From Bacteroidales bacterium (GTDB taxonomy: Bacteria; Bacteroidota; Bacteroidia; Bacteroidales; UBA932), in contig JAILNI010000041.1 in assembly GCA_024691765.1 (NCBI GenBank), positions 62,001 through 126,000 of the forward strand: a stretch of DNA of 64,000 nt, given 5' to 3'. A model generated the notes under the pieces. The model saw only the letters and a list, made by a program, of their open reading frames with translations, made no database searches and was not told the origin of the DNA. A program made the translations under genes and the position numbers. This document shows positions 16,552 through 25,588 of the stretch, in pieces (the stretch's first letter is position 1; the number at the start of each line of letters is the position of its first letter).

Positions 16552-17407
16552 ACTAACATTTCTTGGAACCGGCACATCCTCGGGAGTGCCTATGGTAGCA
16601 TGCAACTGTCCGGTATGCAAATCGGAGGATCCGAGGGACAAGCGCCTGCGCGCCTCGGTGCTGGTGGAGTGCGGAGGGCTGACGATAGCCGTCGACGCAG
16701 GGCCGGACTTCCGGCAGCAGCTTCTCCGCGCCGGGGTCTGCCACCTCGACGCCATACTGCTGACACACAACCACATGGACCATGTGGGAGGTCTCGACGA
16801 AACCCGCGCGCTGAACCTCTTCGAGCGCAAGCCCGTAAACATCTATTGTGAAAAGTATGTGGAGGACAGCCTCCGGCAGATGTTCGCCTACGCCTTCCAC
16901 GAGCCGCGCTATCCTGGCTCGCCCGAGTGGCACATGCACATACTGGATTCGTATGAGCCGTTCCGCGTGTATTCAAACGAGGCCGAGAGGGAACTGGTGT
17001 GGGTGAGCGGTTCCGGATATCAGTATACCGGTCAGGCTGGCCTGGCCGATGTGCCTTCGGTGGAGGTGGTGCCAATCCACGGTTGGCATCATAAGAAGCC
17101 TGGACTTTCAGTGCTGGGATACCGCTTCGGGAATATCGCCTATATCACCGACATGAACTCAATCCCGGATTCAGAGTTCGAGAAGCTGCGGGGTCTGGAT
17201 GCCGTTACTGTGAACTGTGTGAAGCGCGATCCGCATTTCTCACACTTCTCGCTTCCGGAGGCGTTGGAGTTCTTCGAAAGGGTGGGAGCCAGTGAATCCT
17301 ACATCACCCATCTCTCGCACCGCCTGCCCCGCCACGCGGACTTCGCGGCGGAGCTTCCACCCCACGTCCATCCCGCCTACGACGGTTTGGTATTGGAATC
17401 AGAGTAA
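16541..17407 (+). CDS. MBL-fold metallohydrolase (PhnP/YycJ-like)
   Basis: 288 residues with the beta-lactamase-fold metal motif HNHMDHVGG and the PhnP-like opening FLGTGTSSGVPM, followed by CNCPVCKSEDPRDKRLRAS, whose Cys cluster resembles a zinc-binding insert of the PhnP group. Further metal ligands are suggested by HGWHHKK and the ITHLSHR end. Members act as phosphodiesterases on cyclic phosphates or nucleic acids; the substrate here is not known. It overlaps recQ and is probably translated with it. Confidence 0.85.
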   Translation: MKVKLTFLGTGTSSGVPMVACNCPVCKSEDPRDKRLRASVLVECGGLTIAVDAGPDFRQQLLRAGVCHLDAILLTHNHMDHVGGLDETRALNLFERKPVNIYCEKYVEDSLRQMFAYAFHEPRYPGSPEWHMHILDSYEPFRVYSNEAERELVWVSGSGYQYTGQAGLADVPSVEVVPIHGWHHKKPGLSVLGYRFGNIAYITDMNSIPDSEFEKLRGLDAVTVNCVKRDPHFSHFSLPEALEFFERVGASESYITHLSHRLPRHADFAAELPPHVHPAYDGLVLESE

Positions 17408-17522
17408 AGGTGCGGTCTCAATGCGCGTTCCGCGGCGCGTGCGTATCCGCGCTCTCATTTGCGGTGCCCTTCCGGAGCGCCTTCTGAGTGCGTAAGACCT
17501 GCGTTTACCCTCTTTGGGTGCG

Positions 17523-17551
17523 GTAGGCGTCCCGTATTTTGGGACGCCTAC
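17523..17551. repeat. REP-like palindrome GTAGGCGTCCC
   Basis: GTAGGCGTCCC (17523-17533) and GGGACGCCTAC (17541-17551) form a perfect 11-bp stem with loop GTATTTT. A related stem lies inside mtaB (about 19578-19608). It could also end transcription of the recQ/MBL operon, though it lacks a U-tract. The rest of 17408-17620 shows nothing else. Confidence 0.7.
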
Positions 17552-17623
17552 AGCACTTCTTGGCCTGGGTAAGTTAATCTTTAAGTTCAAACAGTCCGAT
17601 TGCCCTCCTTAATTGACAGGAAG

Positions 17624-17709
17624 CGTTATTAGTCGGTAAAAAATTTACCGGTTAATAACGTTTTCGGCCTTTTTCGTTGTAAACCGGCTATTTTTTACCG
17701 GTTAACAAC
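17624..17709. repeat. Four TTTACCGGTTAAYAAC half-sites forming two palindromes
   Basis: Copies face outward in pairs: 17624-17640 (minus) with 17644-17660 (plus; 15 of 17 match), and 17676-17687 (minus) with 17694-17709 (plus; one mismatch over 12). The period between the plus copies is 50 bp. Being about 70 bp upstream of the next ORF, they could be an operator; a mobile repeat is the other option. Confidence 0.7.
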
Positions 17710-17777
17710 ACCTGATCCGGCGCAGTGATGCAGGATTCCGGGCCTTAGGGGCGGAAGACGCGGATGGAGTTGTCGGG

Positions 17778-18104
17778 ATGATAATCAACAAAAAATACTT
17801 ATTTTTGTACGTGCGCTTTCTTGTGGCCATACTCATGGTATTCTTTGTCGTTTTCCCCGTGGAAATGACGGAGTGCGAGGCTTTTTCATGGGAGATGTCC
17901 CTGATCTGCGAGTCGGACGATCCTGTGGAAGACGACTGCGCCGAGCTGCGTTCAGCCAGGCCCTCCATAAAAAGGTTTTTCTCCTGTAAAAGGCTTCCGG
18001 GGCCAGGCAGGACGAAGGTGTCCGACGCCTCGGTTCCGGCCGCTCAGGGGCAGAATCTGCATACCGAAAGATTCATCCACGAAATCTGTTCCCTGCGATT
18101 GTAG
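17778..18104 (+). CDS. Small membrane-anchored hypothetical protein
   Basis: 108 residues with one strongly hydrophobic N-terminal segment (about residues 6-26, KYLFLYVRFLVAILMVFFVV) and a Cys-containing acidic stretch (CESDDPVEDDC), then a basic/polar tail. It looks like a single-pass or signal-anchored protein. A -7-like TATTTTTG (about 17791-17798) inside the first codons suggests translation may begin at the ATG at 17835 instead, giving 89 residues. It lies 86 bp before the PepSY-like lipoprotein, possibly in one unit. No family recognised; codon use is only moderately convincing. Confidence 0.4.
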   Translation: MIINKKYLFLYVRFLVAILMVFFVVFPVEMTECEAFSWEMSLICESDDPVEDDCAELRSARPSIKRFFSCKRLPGPGRTKVSDASVPAAQGQNLHTERFIHEICSLRL

Positions 18105-18190
18105 CCGTCGCTTTCAATTCTTCCCTCGCTGCAGATTATTCCCCTGCGGCATTATATCCCTTACTATTTACAATTTAAACATATTCAGTC

Positions 18191-18634
18191 ATGAAAAACA
18201 TAATAGTATCCATACTTGCAGCCATAGCTTTATTCTTCACCACCTCATGCAAGGCGGACCGCGACCATATCATCACAGTCAATCAGCTTCCCGCCGCCGC
18301 CAGGACCTTCCTTCAGGATTATTTCTCCGACCAGAACGTATCTTTTGTAAAGAAGGATATTGAACTCGTAAAAACAAGCTACGAAGTGCGTCTTGAAGAC
18401 GGTACCGAGATAGACTTCAATTCCAAGGGAGAATGGGACAAGGTTGACAGGGACACAATCGCCGTGCCTTCCGCCCTCATACCCCAGGCTATAGCCGCCT
18501 ATGTCTCCGCCAATTTCCCCTCACAGATCATAGTGATGATCGATAAAGAGAATTACGGCCATGAAATTGAGCTGGGAAACAGTCTCGAACTCAAATTCAA
18601 CAAAAAGGGCGAACTGATCCGCGTGGACGACTGA
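18191..18634 (+). CDS. PepSY-like lipoprotein (putative beta-lactamase-inhibitor-like fold)
   Basis: 147 residues. The signal ends in FFTTSC (lipobox, Cys20), so it is lipid-anchored. The mature part has two similar halves, each with a VNQLPAAARTFLQDYF/VPSALIPQAIAAYVSANF helix followed by a beta hairpin ending in YEVRLEDGTEIDFNSKGEW/HEIELGNSLELKFNKKGEL. This is the Bacteroidota PepSY-like (BLIP-like) double repeat. Function is unknown for the family; such proteins are often found in envelope-stress or metal-response loci. The stop is 5 bp from the convergent mtaB stop. Confidence 0.85.
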   Translation: MKNIIVSILAAIALFFTTSCKADRDHIITVNQLPAAARTFLQDYFSDQNVSFVKKDIELVKTSYEVRLEDGTEIDFNSKGEWDKVDRDTIAVPSALIPQAIAAYVSANFPSQIIVMIDKENYGHEIELGNSLELKFNKKGELIRVDD

Positions 18635-18639
18635 TCGGA

Positions 18640-19992
18640 TTAAATGATTACCTTTTCAAGAGTATTCACCCGGTCCGGATCGTAGGGCCGGGTGATTCGT
18701 ATGTAGTTGTCGGTGTAGCCTCCCATGGTGCCGTCCTTTTCGCGGGATTCCCAAAGCACCGTGGCGCGCATGCCTTTGCAACGGGTTTCGAACTCGGAAT
18801 GCAGCCGCGCGCAGAGTTCTTCCAGCCTTGCGACCCTCTCTGCCTTCACTTCCGGCGGGACCTGTCCCGGCATTACCGCCGCGGGAGTGCCCGGACGCTT
18901 GGAGTAGGGGAACACGTGGATAAAAGCCGGGCGCAGTTCCTCGAGGAATCGGTAAGTGCGCTCGAAGAGTTCCGGAGTTTCGCCCGGAAGCCCCACCATG
19001 ACGTCTATCCCGAAGAATACCGGTAGCCGTTCGCCACCGGTGAGCGGTGCCCCGGAGGGAGTTTCCATCGAGCTGCGGACATAGGCGATCTTTGCGGCGA
19101 AGTCGGCCGTGGTGTACTTGCGCCCCATGGAGGCGAGGAGTTCGTCGCAGCCGACCTGAAGCGGAATGTGGAAATGAGGCTGGAACTTGGTCCCCGAGGC
19201 TATCCAGTCGACGATTTCCTCCGTGAGGAGATTCGGCTCGATGCTGGAAATGCGGTAGCGGTCGATGCCTTCCACCTCGTTAAGCGCCTTCAGCAGATCC
19301 AGGAACGATTCCCCGGTGTTGCGTCCGAAATCGCCGGTGTTCACGCCGGTAAGGACTATCTCGCGGATTCCTGCGGCAGCTATTTCCCGCGCCATGCGTA
19401 CCGCTTCGCATATGGGGATATTGCGGCTGCGGCCGCGGGCGTAGGGCACGGTGCAATAGCGACAGAAATTGTCGCATCCGTCCTGCACCTTCAAAAATGA
19501 GCGGGTCCTCTCTCCGGAAGAATATGCCCCGAAGATATCGTTGGAGGCTCGCCTACGAAAACCGCCCAAAACGTCGGTGACCCCCTGTTTTGAAGTGGGG
19601 TCGCCTACGAAATCGGGCGAAAACGCAGGCGACGTGGCAGCGTCCGGCTTTACTCTCAAAAACTCCAGCGTCTCCGGCACCACTACGGCCTTTTCCGAGG
19701 CGCGGAACACCCGGGCAACGCCCTCGATGGCGGCCACTTCCTCGGAGCGCAGTTCCGCGTAGCAGCCGGTAACAAAGATCGGCGCAGAGGGGTTGAGCCG
19801 GTGGAGTTTGCGGATTTCGCTGCGGCACTTCCGGTTGGCGGTTTCGGTAACGGTGCAGGTGTTCACGAGGAAAGCGTCAGCGCCGTCACGCCAGCCCACA
19901 GGCTCGAGCCCGGCCGCGATGAAACCCCTTTCGTAGGTGGAGGTCTCGGCGTAGTTGAGCTTGCAGCCCAGGGTGACCAGCGCTATCTTCAT
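18640..19992 (-). CDS. mtaB: tRNA t6A37 methylthiotransferase MtaB
   Basis: MtaB is a radical-SAM enzyme that adds a methylthio group to t6A37 of tRNAs reading ANN codons. In 450 residues it has the UPF0004 domain with its three Fe-S Cys (TLGCKLNYAE, VNTCTVTE, VTGCYAEL), the radical-SAM motif CDNFCRYC and a C-terminal TRAM-like end (ATVLWESREKDGTMGGYTDNYI). Between the first two domains lies an odd stretch (about residues 118-150, PTSKQGVTDVLGGFRRR) encoded by a palindrome with direct repeats. TsaD, which makes the t6A substrate, is encoded at 25.6 kb. It is followed 6 bp upstream by folB on the same strand. Confidence 0.95.
   Translation of the reverse strand: MKIALVTLGCKLNYAETSTYERGFIAAGLEPVGWRDGADAFLVNTCTVTETANRKCRSEIRKLHRLNPSAPIFVTGCYAELRSEEVAAIEGVARVFRASEKAVVVPETLEFLRVKPDAATSPAFSPDFVGDPTSKQGVTDVLGGFRRRASNDIFGAYSSGERTRSFLKVQDGCDNFCRYCTVPYARGRSRNIPICEAVRMAREIAAAGIREIVLTGVNTGDFGRNTGESFLDLLKALNEVEGIDRYRISSIEPNLLTEEIVDWIASGTKFQPHFHIPLQVGCDELLASMGRKYTTADFAAKIAYVRSSMETPSGAPLTGGERLPVFFGIDVMVGLPGETPELFERTYRFLEELRPAFIHVFPYSKRPGTPAAVMPGQVPPEVKAERVARLEELCARLHSEFETRCKGMRATVLWESREKDGTMGGYTDNYIRITRPYDPDRVNTLEKVII
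19549..19612. repeat. Short palindromic insertion with 12-bp direct repeats inside mtaB
   Basis: TCGCCTACGAAA occurs at 19549-19560 and 19601-19612, 52 bp apart and in different reading frames. Between and next to them GACCCC/GGGGTC can form a stem (about 19579-19602). The half GTAGGCG-A-CCCC resembles the intergenic palindrome at 17523 (GTAGGCG-T-CCC), suggesting a repeat-family copy accommodated in the gene. Confidence 0.55.
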
Positions 19993-19998
19993 CGTCAG

Positions 19999-20376
19999 CT
20001 ATTCTTCGGGCCCTCCTTCCACGGTGACGCGGGACCATTCCGCACGGCCCTGGACGGGGGGATTCTGCTTGGAAATCCTTACTTCGAACCACTGGATTTC
20101 GGGATGCTCGCCGGCAATCCTCCGGGCAATGCGTCCGGCCACATGTTCCATAAGGTCGGATGGCACGGCCATCTCTTCCGCAACTATGCTGTGGATGTGG
20201 CCGTAGTCGAGGGTATCCTTCAAAGAGTCTGACTTCATTGCCGCGGCTATGTCGTAGCGGCATTTGAAATCCACCAGGAAGAGGTTGCCGTCGTGGCGTT
20301 CCTCAGGCAGCACTCCGTGGTTGGCGAAGAACTGCATGCCTTCGAGGCTTATCGTGCCAATATCAGAAATACGCAT
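19999..20376 (-). CDS. folB: Dihydroneopterin aldolase
   Basis: FolB cleaves dihydroneopterin to 6-hydroxymethyl-dihydropterin and glycolaldehyde in folate synthesis. The 125-residue length is normal. Visible are the N-terminal GMQFFANHGVLPEER with the substrate-binding His-Gly, the TLDYGHIHSIV segment, the LMEHVAGRIARRI helix with the conserved Glu, and the final VRISKQNPPVQG strand with the catalytic Lys. The first ATG overlaps the RsmI-like gene by 28 bp and gives the usual N-terminus. Confidence 0.95.
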   Translation of the reverse strand: MRISDIGTISLEGMQFFANHGVLPEERHDGNLFLVDFKCRYDIAAAMKSDSLKDTLDYGHIHSIVAEEMAVPSDLMEHVAGRIARRIAGEHPEIQWFEVRISKQNPPVQGRAEWSRVTVEGGPEE

Positions 20377-21053
20377 GGTCTTTTACCTATTGTGAAGCCG
20401 GCCTTCCTGCGCCATTCGGCGACGGAAAGGCTCAGCACAGTTTCAGTTGGGAGGGTGAGGTCGGCCGCTATGCAGAGCATGGTGCTGCCGGAGAGCCCTG
20501 AGAGGAAGTCCGCCAGAAGGGCGTCGTTGCGGTAGGGTGTCTCGATGAATATCTGGGTCTGCCGCAGCGCGGCTGAATCCTTCTCCATGCGGCGTATCGC
20601 GGCCCTGCGCTCCTCGGTCTTGGCTGGCAGGTAACCCCGGAAGGCGAAACTCTGGCCGTCGAGGCCGGATGCCATCAGCGCCAGCATGAGTGAAGACGGG
20701 CCGACCAGCGGAACCACCTGGACGCCGAGGGTGTGGCACAAGGCCACCAGCGCCGATCCGGGATCGGCCACGGCCGGAAGGCCAGCTTCCGTGATGAGTC
20801 CGACGTCTCCGCGTTCGAAAAGGGAACCGAGCGCCGCGACCTCGGCTGGAGTGCTGTGCTCGTTCAGGGTATGCAGTTCAAGCTCCTCTACGTGCCCCCG
20901 GAATCCGGCGGCGCTGAGGAACCTCCTTGCGCTCCGCAGTTCCTCCACAACGAATACCCGCAGCCCGCGCAGGGCCTCAAGCGTCCCGGCCGGCAGCACC
21001 TGCTCCGGGGCCGTATCTCCCAGAGTCGTGGGTATCAGGTACAACTTACTCAT
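20349..21053 (-). CDS. Tetrapyrrole-methylase-fold SAM methyltransferase, RsmI-like
   Basis: 234 residues of the RsmI/tetrapyrrole methylase fold: start KLYLIPTTLGDTAPEQVLP, the GLITEAGLPAVADPGSALVALCH loop typical of RsmI, and VVPLVGPSSLMLALMASGLDGQSFAFRGYLP. RsmI 2'-O-methylates C1402 of 16S rRNA. Bacteroidota carry a shorter RsmI-related group in addition to or instead of the canonical one, and this looks like that group, so the exact target is uncertain. It overlaps tamB (8 bp) and folB (28 bp), indicating one operon tamB - this gene - folB - mtaB. Confidence 0.85.
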   Translation of the reverse strand: MSKLYLIPTTLGDTAPEQVLPAGTLEALRGLRVFVVEELRSARRFLSAAGFRGHVEELELHTLNEHSTPAEVAALGSLFERGDVGLITEAGLPAVADPGSALVALCHTLGVQVVPLVGPSSLMLALMASGLDGQSFAFRGYLPAKTEERRAAIRRMEKDSAALRQTQIFIETPYRNDALLADFLSGLSGSTMLCIAADLTLPTETVLSLSVAEWRRKAGFTIGKRPCVFLILAR

Positions 21054-24000
21054 CTTCAGTCTTCTTTTTGCGTTTGAAGAGGCCGCGGAAGAACTCTCCC
21101 CAGGTGTTGAACTCCTTCTGGTAGGTTATGCCGCCGCCGTTGCGCTGGGTGTTGTCGAGGTAGGCCGAATACTCGTCGGCCGAATGCGAGAAGAGGTTGA
21201 GACGTACCTGCCCCTTCTTGTCGAGCTTGACGTCGATGTCCAGGTCGCCCACGACGTCGCCGTAGGTGGTGGTGCCGGTGGCGCTCTGGCGGTTGCCCAC
21301 GCTGCCGTTCACCTCTACGCGGTTGTTGAAGAGCTCGGTACGCACCGCAAGGTCGAAGAGGTCCGTGCCGTCCGTTGTCTGCTGGTAGCCGAGTCCCATG
21401 TCGAGAGGTATCTCAAGCCTGGCGAGTATGTTGCTGAGCTGCTGCGACATTATCTCGGACACGTTGCTGTAGAGTATGTTGGGGTTGTTGACTATACCCG
21501 ACTGCTCGTTGGGGATGAAGGAGCCCGTGACCAGCAGGGCGACGAACTGCTTCTGTATCTTGTCTTCGGTGTTGAGGGCCCCTTCGACCTCGGATTTTGT
21601 GGACGGATCGAGGTCGGGAACGTCTATGCTGAACTGAACCGCCGGGGCTGCAAGACGGTCGGAGATATGTATGCCGCAGTTCACGGGCCGCCTTGTGGAT
21701 ACGGAGCTGGTGTCCGCGAGGAGCCTGTTCAGCGAGGTACGGAGGGAGTACGAAGCGCCTATGTCGAGCACGCTTTCAGCTATGTCGCCGCCGAAGGAGA
21801 TGGAACTGCCCGGATTGATGCTGAAGTCTTTGCTCACGATGCCCGGAATGGCGAAGCGGTAGCTGCCGTCGTTGATGCTGTAGTCGCCGCTTATTTCGAG
21901 TATGTCCTTGGACGGACGGAGGTTCAGGCCGATTACACCCTCGCCCCTGAATTTGAGCAGGTTGTCGCCTGTGTTGTCGAGTTCGAGGGCTGTCTGGAGG
22001 TCGGGCGTGGCGTTGAGACGCACGCGGGCTATGAAGTCGCCGCCGCTGCTCTCCCTCTCCCTTGCCCGGCGCCTCTGCTCCATGAGCTGGGCGAGGACGT
22101 CGTCGTACGGGTCTTTGTAGACTACTTCGTGGCTGGTAAAGGTGAGAAGGTCGCTCCGGCTGGCCGAGATGGCGCTGTTGAGCGGAACGTGGAGGTTGCC
22201 TTCGCCTGCGGTGACGATGTCGGCGTCGAGAAGGATGGCGTCGGGCGGACCGGACACGTACACCTGACCGCCTGCGGACACGTTGCCGCGCAGGCCTTCG
22301 CTGCCCTTGAGGTCGAGGAGCTCGAGCCGCCGCATGCGCAGTCCCGCCCCGAGCATGATCTTCTCGAGACCCTGTATGCCTATTCCTCCGAAGAGTGTGG
22401 CGCTGCCTCCGCGGTCGTCGCTGATGGCGACGTCGTCGAAGTGGACTCCGTCGTTGTCGATGTGGAACGGACCGTCGATGTTGTAGCTCACCCCGGTAGC
22501 GGCTATTCCTATGCGGGCATGGTCGAAAGCGGCTCCGCGGCTGGAAAGCCTGAGGCTGTCAAGGGTGCCGGATGCGGTGAGGGTGCCCTTCATGCCGCCG
22601 GAAATCTCGGTGAGGAAGCTGCCCACGAAGGGTTTCGCCATCACGAGGTTCACTCCGTCGAGGTTGGCTCCCACATCCAGGCTGCCGGCCTTGGGATGGT
22701 AGGTTCCGCTGGCGCTGAGCACGTCGTTGCCGTCCATGATGTTCTTCACTATCACGTTCACCTTGTCGCTGGAGCTGTCCCAGTAGGCTCCGGCCCTGAG
22801 CGTTCCGGTGTTCACTCCGCCAACCTTGAGGGAATCGCAGTCGAGCGAGGCTATGGCCTTGAATCCGTCTTTCAGCGGTGAAGTGAGTATGGCCCTGCCT
22901 CCGGTGTGTCCGTGTATGTCGTAATCTCCCTTGGTGAAGGAGTTGATCACGGCCATGTCCACCTTGTCGAGCGATACCCTGAGGGTGTCTGCCTTGCTGA
23001 GCGAAACGCCGCCGTCGATGCGGATGACCTGCCCGCCGTTGTGTATGCTGAAGTTCTCGACCTTAGCCATGCCTGCCTCGAGCGTAATCTGCGATTCGTC
23101 GAGGTCCCACTGCTCGCCGCCGAAACGCACGAACGAGGAGAGCGGACGCGCCGTGACCAGCAGGGAATCGCCATGGTTCCGGGCCAGTTCTCCCGTGAGG
23201 TAAATTTCGCCCACGTTCTCGAGGCCCCTGATGCCGTCGTAGGAGAAGCCTGCGAAGAAGGAGTCGGAGTGGGCGTATGCCGTAAATGCCGCATTCGAGA
23301 AGCCTATGCCTTCGAGTCTCATTTCCTTGCTGAGCAGAAGTGCGTTGAGGCTCTCGTCGCGGTTGTCGAAACTGAGGTTGAGGCCTTTCAGGTAGTTGGT
23401 CTTCCAGGCAAGGCGCGAGGAATTGATTCCGGCCGTGAGGAGTCCGTCACCCCCGGAAGAGAAGCGCACCGACGTGGAGTCCGCTATGTAGAGTCCGGGC
23501 ATCAGGAAGGACAGCAGGTCGCGGGTATCGTGAAGGTCGACGCTCGCGTTGCAGACGGGAAGTTCTCCCTTCGAGAGCGCTGCGCCTTTGTAGAGCGAGG
23601 GGAGTTCCCTCCGGAGAGTGATGTCCTGCAGGGCTTCGAGCATGTCCTTCAGGCTGCGGTCGCCTTCGTAGCGGGCGTCGGCAAAGGCGGAATGCAGGGT
23701 AAGCAACTCCCTGTCGGGGGCGATACGGGCGTCTACGGCAACGTCGCCGAGTTCCTTGCGGCCGAGTTCATTCTCTACGCAGAGGTCGCTCAGCGAAACG
23801 CTGGTCCTGCCGTTGACGCTTCCGGCGGCAATTCCGCAGGATACGAGGCTCTTGCCCCTGCGGTCGAATCCGAGGGCCTGGAGGTCGGCGTAGCCTATGT
23901 TGCCGCTGAGGTCGAAGGTCTTAGCGGAGATGTCGCCGCTGCCCCTCAGCATGAGGTTGAGGTTCGGGTCGGCACAGATGGCCCTGCCTTTGAATGAACT

Positions 24001-25518
24001 GCCGGAATAGTCTCCGACAGCCTTCATGCCGGTGTATTCGTAGCCCATCAGGCCCAGCTTGTCGACGAGCAGGGAATCAAGCGTTACGGAAGGTCCTTTG
24101 TCGCCGAGTGTCAGGCGGAAGCCGGCGTCCGCGGTGCAGGTGCCAAGTATGTCCGAGCCGGTGAATTCGGGAAGCGAAAGCCCCCTGGTGCCGGCGGTGC
24201 CGCGTATTTCAAGCGGCCGGCGCTTGTCGGTGAGGTTCTTTATGCTCGCGCTGAAAGATGCGCGGCCTATGCGGGATCCGAGTTTTCCGCTGGCTTTAAG
24301 GTTGTCCAGGGGCCCCCTTGCCTGCCCGCTGAACGAGAATACCTTTCCGGGAGCGATTGCGGTGAGGCCGGAGAGATCGTCCCTTACCCCGACTCCGCGG
24401 AGCAGTCGTGCAATGCCGGCGGTGGTGAAGGTCATGTTGTTCACCTTCGCGTCGGCAAGCAGATTGCCGGCATCAGGCAGGCCGGTGAGGCGCAGCGAGA
24501 GGTCGGCCGCAACGTCGCCGGGCTTTTCGGTAAAACGCAGGTGCTTTACCTCTAAGTCGTTCACGTAGCCTTTCATGTGCCCGCCTTTGAACTCGAGGTC
24601 GAGTTCCGGCAGGGGAGCGCCGCTCAGTGCCCTTATGGTGTTGAGCGACAGGGTGCCTTCTCCAACCGTGCACTCGAGGCGTATCTTTTCGCAGAAATTG
24701 CGGAAATCTTCTTCCACATGGTCCCAGCCCATTGCATAGAGGGGGACTTCGGCGTCGGACCATGCGTCGCGCAGATGTATCCTGTCAATCGTGGCCTTGC
24801 CCATGCCGACGCGAGCCCTTCCGCTGAGGAAATCAATGCTGTAGCCGCATTTCTCGGTAAGGCTGAGGCTGTCGACTATTCCGGACATTCGGCCTCCGGT
24901 GTACTTGAGCTTGTGGGCGGTGATGTCGGATATGAGGTCGAGGTCTGACCAGTTGATGCTGCCTTCGGCCCCTTTGTAAGGACTTGCGATGTCGTGCATC
25001 CTGTAGCGGAAGCCGTTGACTGAAACCCTGTCTATTTCGAAGAGGTCGGGAGAATCCTGGTAGTTCTCGTGCTCGGGCGGCTCGAGGCCGAAAATCCTTT
25101 CCAGATTGGTCGTGGCCGGATGGCGTTCGTTTCCGCTGGGCTCGATGACAAGATGCATCATGCTGTCGTCGACCCGCACGCGGCCGAAGCTCAGGGCTCC
25201 GCCTCCAAGTATGCTGCGAAGCGATACCTGCCCGGAGATATGGGCAGCGCGGAAGAGGGTGTCCACCGCAGCGCCGTCCCACTTCGGGGAATCGTCGAGT
25301 ATGAGTATGTTGCTTATGCGGAAGGAGTTGAGGGGCTCGATGGAGATTTCACCCACTTCGATGCGGGCGGGAACCGAGGCCTGCAGTTTTTCCAGGACCT
25401 TCTCAGCCAGACCGGTCTGAACCTGCGGAGTCTGCAGGGCCAGCCACCCCGTTCCGAGCAGGGTGACCAGGAACCCGAAGATTCTCGCCGCTATGTCATT
25501 GTTCCGTCCGCTTGTCAT
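21046..25518 (-). CDS. TamB-like translocation/assembly module protein (DUF490)
   Basis: A 1,490-residue protein with one N-terminal membrane anchor (about residues 8-28, AARIFGFLVTLLGTGWLALQT), a long, repetitive beta-strand body, and a C-terminal DUF490/TamB domain (RTELFNNRVEVNGSVGNRQ, DLDIDVKLDKKGQVRLNLFSHSADEYS). TamB-like proteins bridge the periplasm as hydrophobic beta-grooves and help lipid transport and outer-membrane protein assembly. The Bacteroidota forms end in a short basic tail, here FKRKKKTEDE. First gene of its operon, divergent from tsaD. No tamA is seen in the window. Confidence 0.93.
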   Translation of the reverse strand: MTSGRNNDIAARIFGFLVTLLGTGWLALQTPQVQTGLAEKVLEKLQASVPARIEVGEISIEPLNSFRISNILILDDSPKWDGAAVDTLFRAAHISGQVSLRSILGGGALSFGRVRVDDSMMHLVIEPSGNERHPATTNLERIFGLEPPEHENYQDSPDLFEIDRVSVNGFRYRMHDIASPYKGAEGSINWSDLDLISDITAHKLKYTGGRMSGIVDSLSLTEKCGYSIDFLSGRARVGMGKATIDRIHLRDAWSDAEVPLYAMGWDHVEEDFRNFCEKIRLECTVGEGTLSLNTIRALSGAPLPELDLEFKGGHMKGYVNDLEVKHLRFTEKPGDVAADLSLRLTGLPDAGNLLADAKVNNMTFTTAGIARLLRGVGVRDDLSGLTAIAPGKVFSFSGQARGPLDNLKASGKLGSRIGRASFSASIKNLTDKRRPLEIRGTAGTRGLSLPEFTGSDILGTCTADAGFRLTLGDKGPSVTLDSLLVDKLGLMGYEYTGMKAVGDYSGSSFKGRAICADPNLNLMLRGSGDISAKTFDLSGNIGYADLQALGFDRRGKSLVSCGIAAGSVNGRTSVSLSDLCVENELGRKELGDVAVDARIAPDRELLTLHSAFADARYEGDRSLKDMLEALQDITLRRELPSLYKGAALSKGELPVCNASVDLHDTRDLLSFLMPGLYIADSTSVRFSSGGDGLLTAGINSSRLAWKTNYLKGLNLSFDNRDESLNALLLSKEMRLEGIGFSNAAFTAYAHSDSFFAGFSYDGIRGLENVGEIYLTGELARNHGDSLLVTARPLSSFVRFGGEQWDLDESQITLEAGMAKVENFSIHNGGQVIRIDGGVSLSKADTLRVSLDKVDMAVINSFTKGDYDIHGHTGGRAILTSPLKDGFKAIASLDCDSLKVGGVNTGTLRAGAYWDSSSDKVNVIVKNIMDGNDVLSASGTYHPKAGSLDVGANLDGVNLVMAKPFVGSFLTEISGGMKGTLTASGTLDSLRLSSRGAAFDHARIGIAATGVSYNIDGPFHIDNDGVHFDDVAISDDRGGSATLFGGIGIQGLEKIMLGAGLRMRRLELLDLKGSEGLRGNVSAGGQVYVSGPPDAILLDADIVTAGEGNLHVPLNSAISASRSDLLTFTSHEVVYKDPYDDVLAQLMEQRRRARERESSGGDFIARVRLNATPDLQTALELDNTGDNLLKFRGEGVIGLNLRPSKDILEISGDYSINDGSYRFAIPGIVSKDFSINPGSSISFGGDIAESVLDIGASYSLRTSLNRLLADTSSVSTRRPVNCGIHISDRLAAPAVQFSIDVPDLDPSTKSEVEGALNTEDKIQKQFVALLVTGSFIPNEQSGIVNNPNILYSNVSEIMSQQLSNILARLEIPLDMGLGYQQTTDGTDLFDLAVRTELFNNRVEVNGSVGNRQSATGTTTYGDVVGDLDIDVKLDKKGQVRLNLFSHSADEYSAYLDNTQRNGGGITYQKEFNTWGEFFRGLFKRKKKTEDE

Positions 25519-25549
25519 GTCGTGGTCTGGGTACTATCCATGCAATCTA

Positions 25550-25577
25550 CAAAAATATGAAATTTTTGTTAAATTTG
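25550..25577. promoter_or_regulatory. Divergent promoters of tamB and tsaD
   Basis: The minus strand has TATTTTTG (25557-25550) for tamB; the plus strand has TAAATTTG (25570-25577), 11 bp before the tsaD ATG. The whole intergenic space is 70 bp. Confidence 0.6.
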
Positions 25578-25588
25578 CCCTCGCAAAT

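Noticed and set aside
17399..17590. 63-codon minus-strand ORF after the MBL gene
   Set aside because: Basic, low-complexity translation with no start context or homologous features.
19801..20232. Plus-strand ORFs opposite mtaB/folB
   Set aside because: They shadow well-supported minus-strand genes, with no domain or promoter.
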